Origin: Streptomyces melanogenes
Lineage (GTDB): Bacteria; Actinomycetota; Actinomycetes; Streptomycetales; Streptomycetaceae
Length of the DNA stretch: 64,000 bases
Reading direction: 5' to 3'
Assembly (NCBI RefSeq): GCF_014649795.1
Contig: NZ_BMTS01000007.1
Location: 310,001 to 374,000, forward strand
A program made the position numbers and the translations under genes. The notes beneath the pieces were generated by a model that was not told the origin of the DNA, did not search any database, and saw nothing but the letters and a program-made list of their open reading frames with translations. The first letter of the stretch is position 1. Every line of letters starts with the position of its first letter. Of this stretch, positions 61,460 to 64,000 are shown in pieces.

Positions 61460-61560
61460 GGGCAAATCGTCCAGGCGGATCAGCTTCGCCGGTCGATGAG
61501 CATCACGCCTGTCCGTCTTGACGCGGCCGTAGTGCTCTCGGGTGCGCAGGTAGGTCGTAG
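61460..61560 (-). pseudogene. IS110-type transposase remnant
   Basis: About 33 residues on the minus strand with YGRVKTDRRDAHRPAKLIRL, close to the conserved KTDRRDA-x-LAxLLR block of IS110-family transposases. No other part of the gene is found. The rest of 61346-62076 contains nothing I can identify. Confidence 0.4.
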
Positions 61561-62076
61561 TGGGGGTGTTGTGATTTTGTCGGGTCATTTGAGAGCCACG
61601 ACTCCGGTGGTGGTGAGAGCCGGGATTGGGCCGTTCGTGGAGGGGATGTACTCGACCGTGGGCGGTGGGCTCCGGTGTGATCGGGAGCCACTCCGGCGAG
61701 ATTGGGAGCCACTGTTCGGGTGACCTGCCCGGTCGGGGCGGAGTGTCCGAGGGGGTCGTTGCCGGGGCATCGATAGCGTGTGGGTGCGGGCTCCGGAAGT
61801 CGCCTCCCTGACAAGACGCGGCCAGGAGCCCGCCCTCGTGTCTGACTTGGATCATGTAACGGCGTCACCTGTGTCCCGAGCGCGTCGGCGCATGCCGGCC
61901 GTGCACCGCCCAGGGGGCGATGCGCGAGGACTGGACGCTATTCGTGTCGTTTTGGCCTGATGGGGGAATGAGGCGGGGCCCCGGAGCGGTAGGGGTATCC
62001 CATGGCGCCGCGGTACTGGTCCCTGTGGGGAACGGACGCTGGCACTGTGCCCTTCACAGAGACCGGAAGGACGCGG

Positions 62077-62718
62077 ATGATGACGGATGCGCAAGGACCG
62101 GCCGCCGTGCCGGCGGCCCACGCAGCGGGACGCCCCCGGGCGGCTCGCCCCAGGGGGCTTCACCGGGCCGGGAGGTGGTGCACCGCCGCCCTCATGGCGG
62201 GCGCGGCACTGGCCCTGAGCGCCGGACCGGCACTGGCCAAGGACAGCTCTGCGCTGACCGACTACCCGCAGACCCCGGCCCCCGTCATCGCACCAGGCAC
62301 ATCGGGCCAGGTGGTGATCGGCCTGAAGAACACCTCCCCCACCGAGGACGTGATCCACGACAGCGTCCCGACGTATGGCGACACCGGCAAGATGTACCTG
62401 TCGATGTATACGGACACGATGCATGGCATGACGTTCGCCGACAACACCCTCACCCCCGTCGGCAACGCACCAGGCCCCTGGTCGTGCACGCTGAACTCCG
62501 ACAGGACAGGCCTCAACTGCGTCTCCGACTACACCGGCGTGCTCGTCCCCGCCGGGGGAATCGCCCAGTGGCAGGTCAACGTCACGGTCCCGCCCAGCGC
62601 ACCGAAAGACAGCACACTGACCGCAGGCCCCATTCTCCTCACCTACCACTACAACTGCGTTGTCTCGTATGTGACAAACATGTCGGCCCAGGTCAGGACC
62701 GGCCCGGCAGCCACCTGA
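62077..62718 (+). CDS. Secreted protein of unknown function
   Basis: 213 aa. A long Ala/Arg/Pro-rich start, then a hydrophobic core ALMAGAALALSAGPALA with a cleavage-like AKD. The mature domain is beta-rich with evenly spaced strands (PVIAPGTSGQVVIGLKNTSP, IAQWQVNVTVPPSAP, LLTYHYNCVVSYVTN) and two to three Cys, resembling an immunoglobulin-like or cell-surface domain. GGAAGG six bases upstream sets ATG 62077. Stands alone between mobile elements. Confidence 0.72.
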   Translation: MMTDAQGPAAVPAAHAAGRPRAARPRGLHRAGRWCTAALMAGAALALSAGPALAKDSSALTDYPQTPAPVIAPGTSGQVVIGLKNTSPTEDVIHDSVPTYGDTGKMYLSMYTDTMHGMTFADNTLTPVGNAPGPWSCTLNSDRTGLNCVSDYTGVLVPAGGIAQWQVNVTVPPSAPKDSTLTAGPILLTYHYNCVVSYVTNMSAQVRTGPAAT

Positions 62719-62773
62719 ACCAAGAAGCCCCTCGCCATCGTCTTGGTAATCCCGCCCTCCGGCGCACCGCCGA

Positions 62774-62799
62774 GTCGACCACGGCAAACCATGGTCGAC
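62774..62799. repeat. Inverted repeat between secreted protein and IS21
   Basis: GTCGACCA and TGGTCGAC separated by 10 bp; could be a terminator for the secreted gene or part of the end of the IS21 element. Undecided. Confidence 0.4.
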
Positions 62800-62813
62800 T
62801 GATGGGGCAGGGG

Positions 62814-63656
62814 TCACTGCGGTGTGGGGAAGAGCGAGTCCTGGGTGGCCTGGTAGCGATAGGACTCGGTGCCGGTCTGGATCAGCGTGCAGCGGAAGGT
62901 GATCCGGTCGGCGATGGCCGCGCAGAGGCGGGCGTCGCCGAAGGTCTTGTCCCATTCGGTGAACGGGGAGTTCGTGGCAACGGCGGTGGCCTTGCGTTCC
63001 TCGCGCTCAGTGAAGATCTGGAACAGCAGCTTGGCGCCCTTGCGGTCCAGGTTGAGGTAGCCGAACTCGTCCAGGCACAAAAGATCGATCTTGCTGTAGC
63101 GGGCGATCACCGAGGACAGGCGCCGGGCGGCGTCGGCCTCGGCGAGCTCGTTCACCAGTGCGCTGGTGGTGGTGTAGCGGACCGACAGGCCGGCCTCCGC
63201 GATCGCGGTGCCGATCCCGATGAGCAGGTGGCTCTTGCCAGTGCCGCTGTCGCCGATCAGGACCAGCGGGCAGCCCTCGCGTACCCAGGTCGGGGACTTC
63301 AGGTCCGCGACGACCTCCGGGGTGACGTTCGGGTTCTTGGCGAAGTCGAAGTCCTCCAGCCGCTTGGGGCGCGGGAAGCGCGCCAGGCGCAGCAGCCGCT
63401 GCTGGCGGCGCAGGTCGCGGTCGGCGAGTTCGACCTGGAGCAGGTCCAGCAGGAACTGCTTGTAGCTGGCCTGCTCGCGCCGGGCGGACTGGGCGAGCTC
63501 GATGAACCGTTCGCGGAAGGCGGGCAGCCGCAGGTCGCGGCAGGCCTCGTCGATGAGCATGTCCTCCGGGTCGCCCGGCAGTGACATCCGCCGGGGTGGA
63601 ATCTGCCCGGTGTCCGGCTTCTCGTCCTGGTCGGTGAGGGTGATGGTGGGGCTCAT
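62814..63656 (-). CDS. istB: IS21-type helper ATPase (IstB)
   Basis: 280 aa. AAA+ ATPase with Walker A GDSGTGKSHLL (residues ~130-140), Walker B DLLCLDEFGYL and the sensor region VATNSPFTEWDKTFGD. Helper of the IS21 transposase, which needs it for transposition. The ATG overlaps the IstA stop by 4 bp (ATGA). An N-terminal helical region (LPAFRERFIELAQSARREQA) is typical. Confidence 0.95.
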   Translation of the reverse strand: MSPTITLTDQDEKPDTGQIPPRRMSLPGDPEDMLIDEACRDLRLPAFRERFIELAQSARREQASYKQFLLDLLQVELADRDLRRQQRLLRLARFPRPKRLEDFDFAKNPNVTPEVVADLKSPTWVREGCPLVLIGDSGTGKSHLLIGIGTAIAEAGLSVRYTTTSALVNELAEADAARRLSSVIARYSKIDLLCLDEFGYLNLDRKGAKLLFQIFTEREERKATAVATNSPFTEWDKTFGDARLCAAIADRITFRCTLIQTGTESYRYQATQDSLFPTPQ

Positions 63657-64000
63657 GCGCCGTGGCCTTTCCGGGTCTGGCCGCTGTCGCGGCGGGTGGC
63701 CGGGCTCAGCAGCCGGTCGTACTTGCTCATGTCGGGAAGTGCCGTGCGCGGGTCGGGCGGCAGACGGCGCGTGTGCAGGGAGATCACCCGGGCCTCCTCG
63801 TCCGCCCGGTCCCCGGCTCCGGGGACCACGTCGTGCGACGGCTCGTCCGGGTCGGTGAGGAGTTCGGCGTCCTCGGCATCGGTGCCCTCCATCGCCTTGC
63901 GGGCCTCGATGGCGACCAGGTCGGTGGAGACCGAGCCGATCCGCAGGCAGGTCTCCATCGCCGTGGCCAGGGCCTGGGCCGGGAGCTGGCGGTGCAGCAG
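63653..64000 (-). CDS. istA: IS21-type transposase (IstA), C-terminal part, truncated by window
   Basis: Only the last ~115 codons are inside the window; the gene continues beyond 64000. The visible part is a helical, Glu/Arg-rich end (MEGTDAEDAELLTDPDEPS, SLHTRRLPPDPRTALPDMS) lacking the catalytic core, and it overlaps istB, the usual IS21 layout. Identity is therefore inferred mainly from istB and the order of genes. Confidence 0.85.
   Translation of the reverse strand: MLHRQLPAQALATAMETCLRIGSVSTDLVAIEARKAMEGTDAEDAELLTDPDEPSHDVVPGAGDRADEEARVISLHTRRLPPDPRTALPDMSKYDRLLSPATRRDSGQTRKGHGA

Overview
The window is very GC-rich, with strong third-position GC bias, GTG and TTG starts, many 4-bp start/stop overlaps and one conspicuous TTA codon. 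Gene families (full-length LanB, ALF-repeat proteins, DUF6766, the HSP18 regulator, DUF2267) and codon use all point to Streptomyces or a close relative. The content is accessory chromosome: natural-product genes, secreted and membrane hypotheticals, many broken genes, and a right end full of insertion-sequence debris. I saw no rRNA, tRNA or CRISPR array.

Layout. 1-7 kb: the end of a nonribosomal peptide synthetase (A-T-C-A-T-TE) translationally coupled to an MFS exporter. 7-20 kb: a metallophosphoesterase; an SDR pair divergent from a LysR regulator (one SDR broken); small stress and hypothetical genes; and a MarR-headed operon for a two-subunit GMC-type dehydrogenase plus an acetoacetate-decarboxylase-like protein, divergent from an EthD protein across three TTGCC-N2-GGCAA operators. 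20-30 kb: a frameshifted FAD monooxygenase, a ricin-lectin fragment, a cysteine-synthase-like enzyme coupled to an MFS exporter, then membrane and secreted proteins closed by strong hairpin terminators.

31-38 kb: a compact class I lanthipeptide locus: a 69-residue precursor with a Cys-rich core, an ABC exporter without peptidase domain, full-length LanB and LanC. Four CGGACA motifs lie upstream of the precursor. A TIGR00027-type methyltransferase follows but may be unrelated.

40-48.4 kb: a secreted-protein locus that I consider the most unusual part of the window. In order it has an ALF-repeat/AbfB-lectin protein, two ricin-B lectins, a second ALF-repeat protein, an intrinsic terminator, then a 1328-residue exported protein with ALF repeats, a very long alanine-rich helical stalk, a hydrophobic pre-toxin segment and a small C-terminal domain of possible ADP-ribosyltransferase type. 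Its stop codon overlaps the start of a 136-residue candidate immunity gene. Codon 4 of the toxin is TTA, which suggests bldA-dependent translation. I infer a lectin-assisted, developmentally timed polymorphic toxin system.

49-64 kb: a DHFR-like reductase, a YbdK-type carboxylate-amine ligase, a lipoprotein, a 30-residue membrane peptide coupled to DUF6766, then a heat-shock neighbourhood (MerR-like regulator behind a ~500-nt hairpin-rich leader, two DUF2267 proteins, Hsp20, HSP18 regulator). Next come remnants of ISL3, IS110 and integrase genes, a complete IS256-family element that truncates a hydrolase, and an IS21 element running off the right edge.
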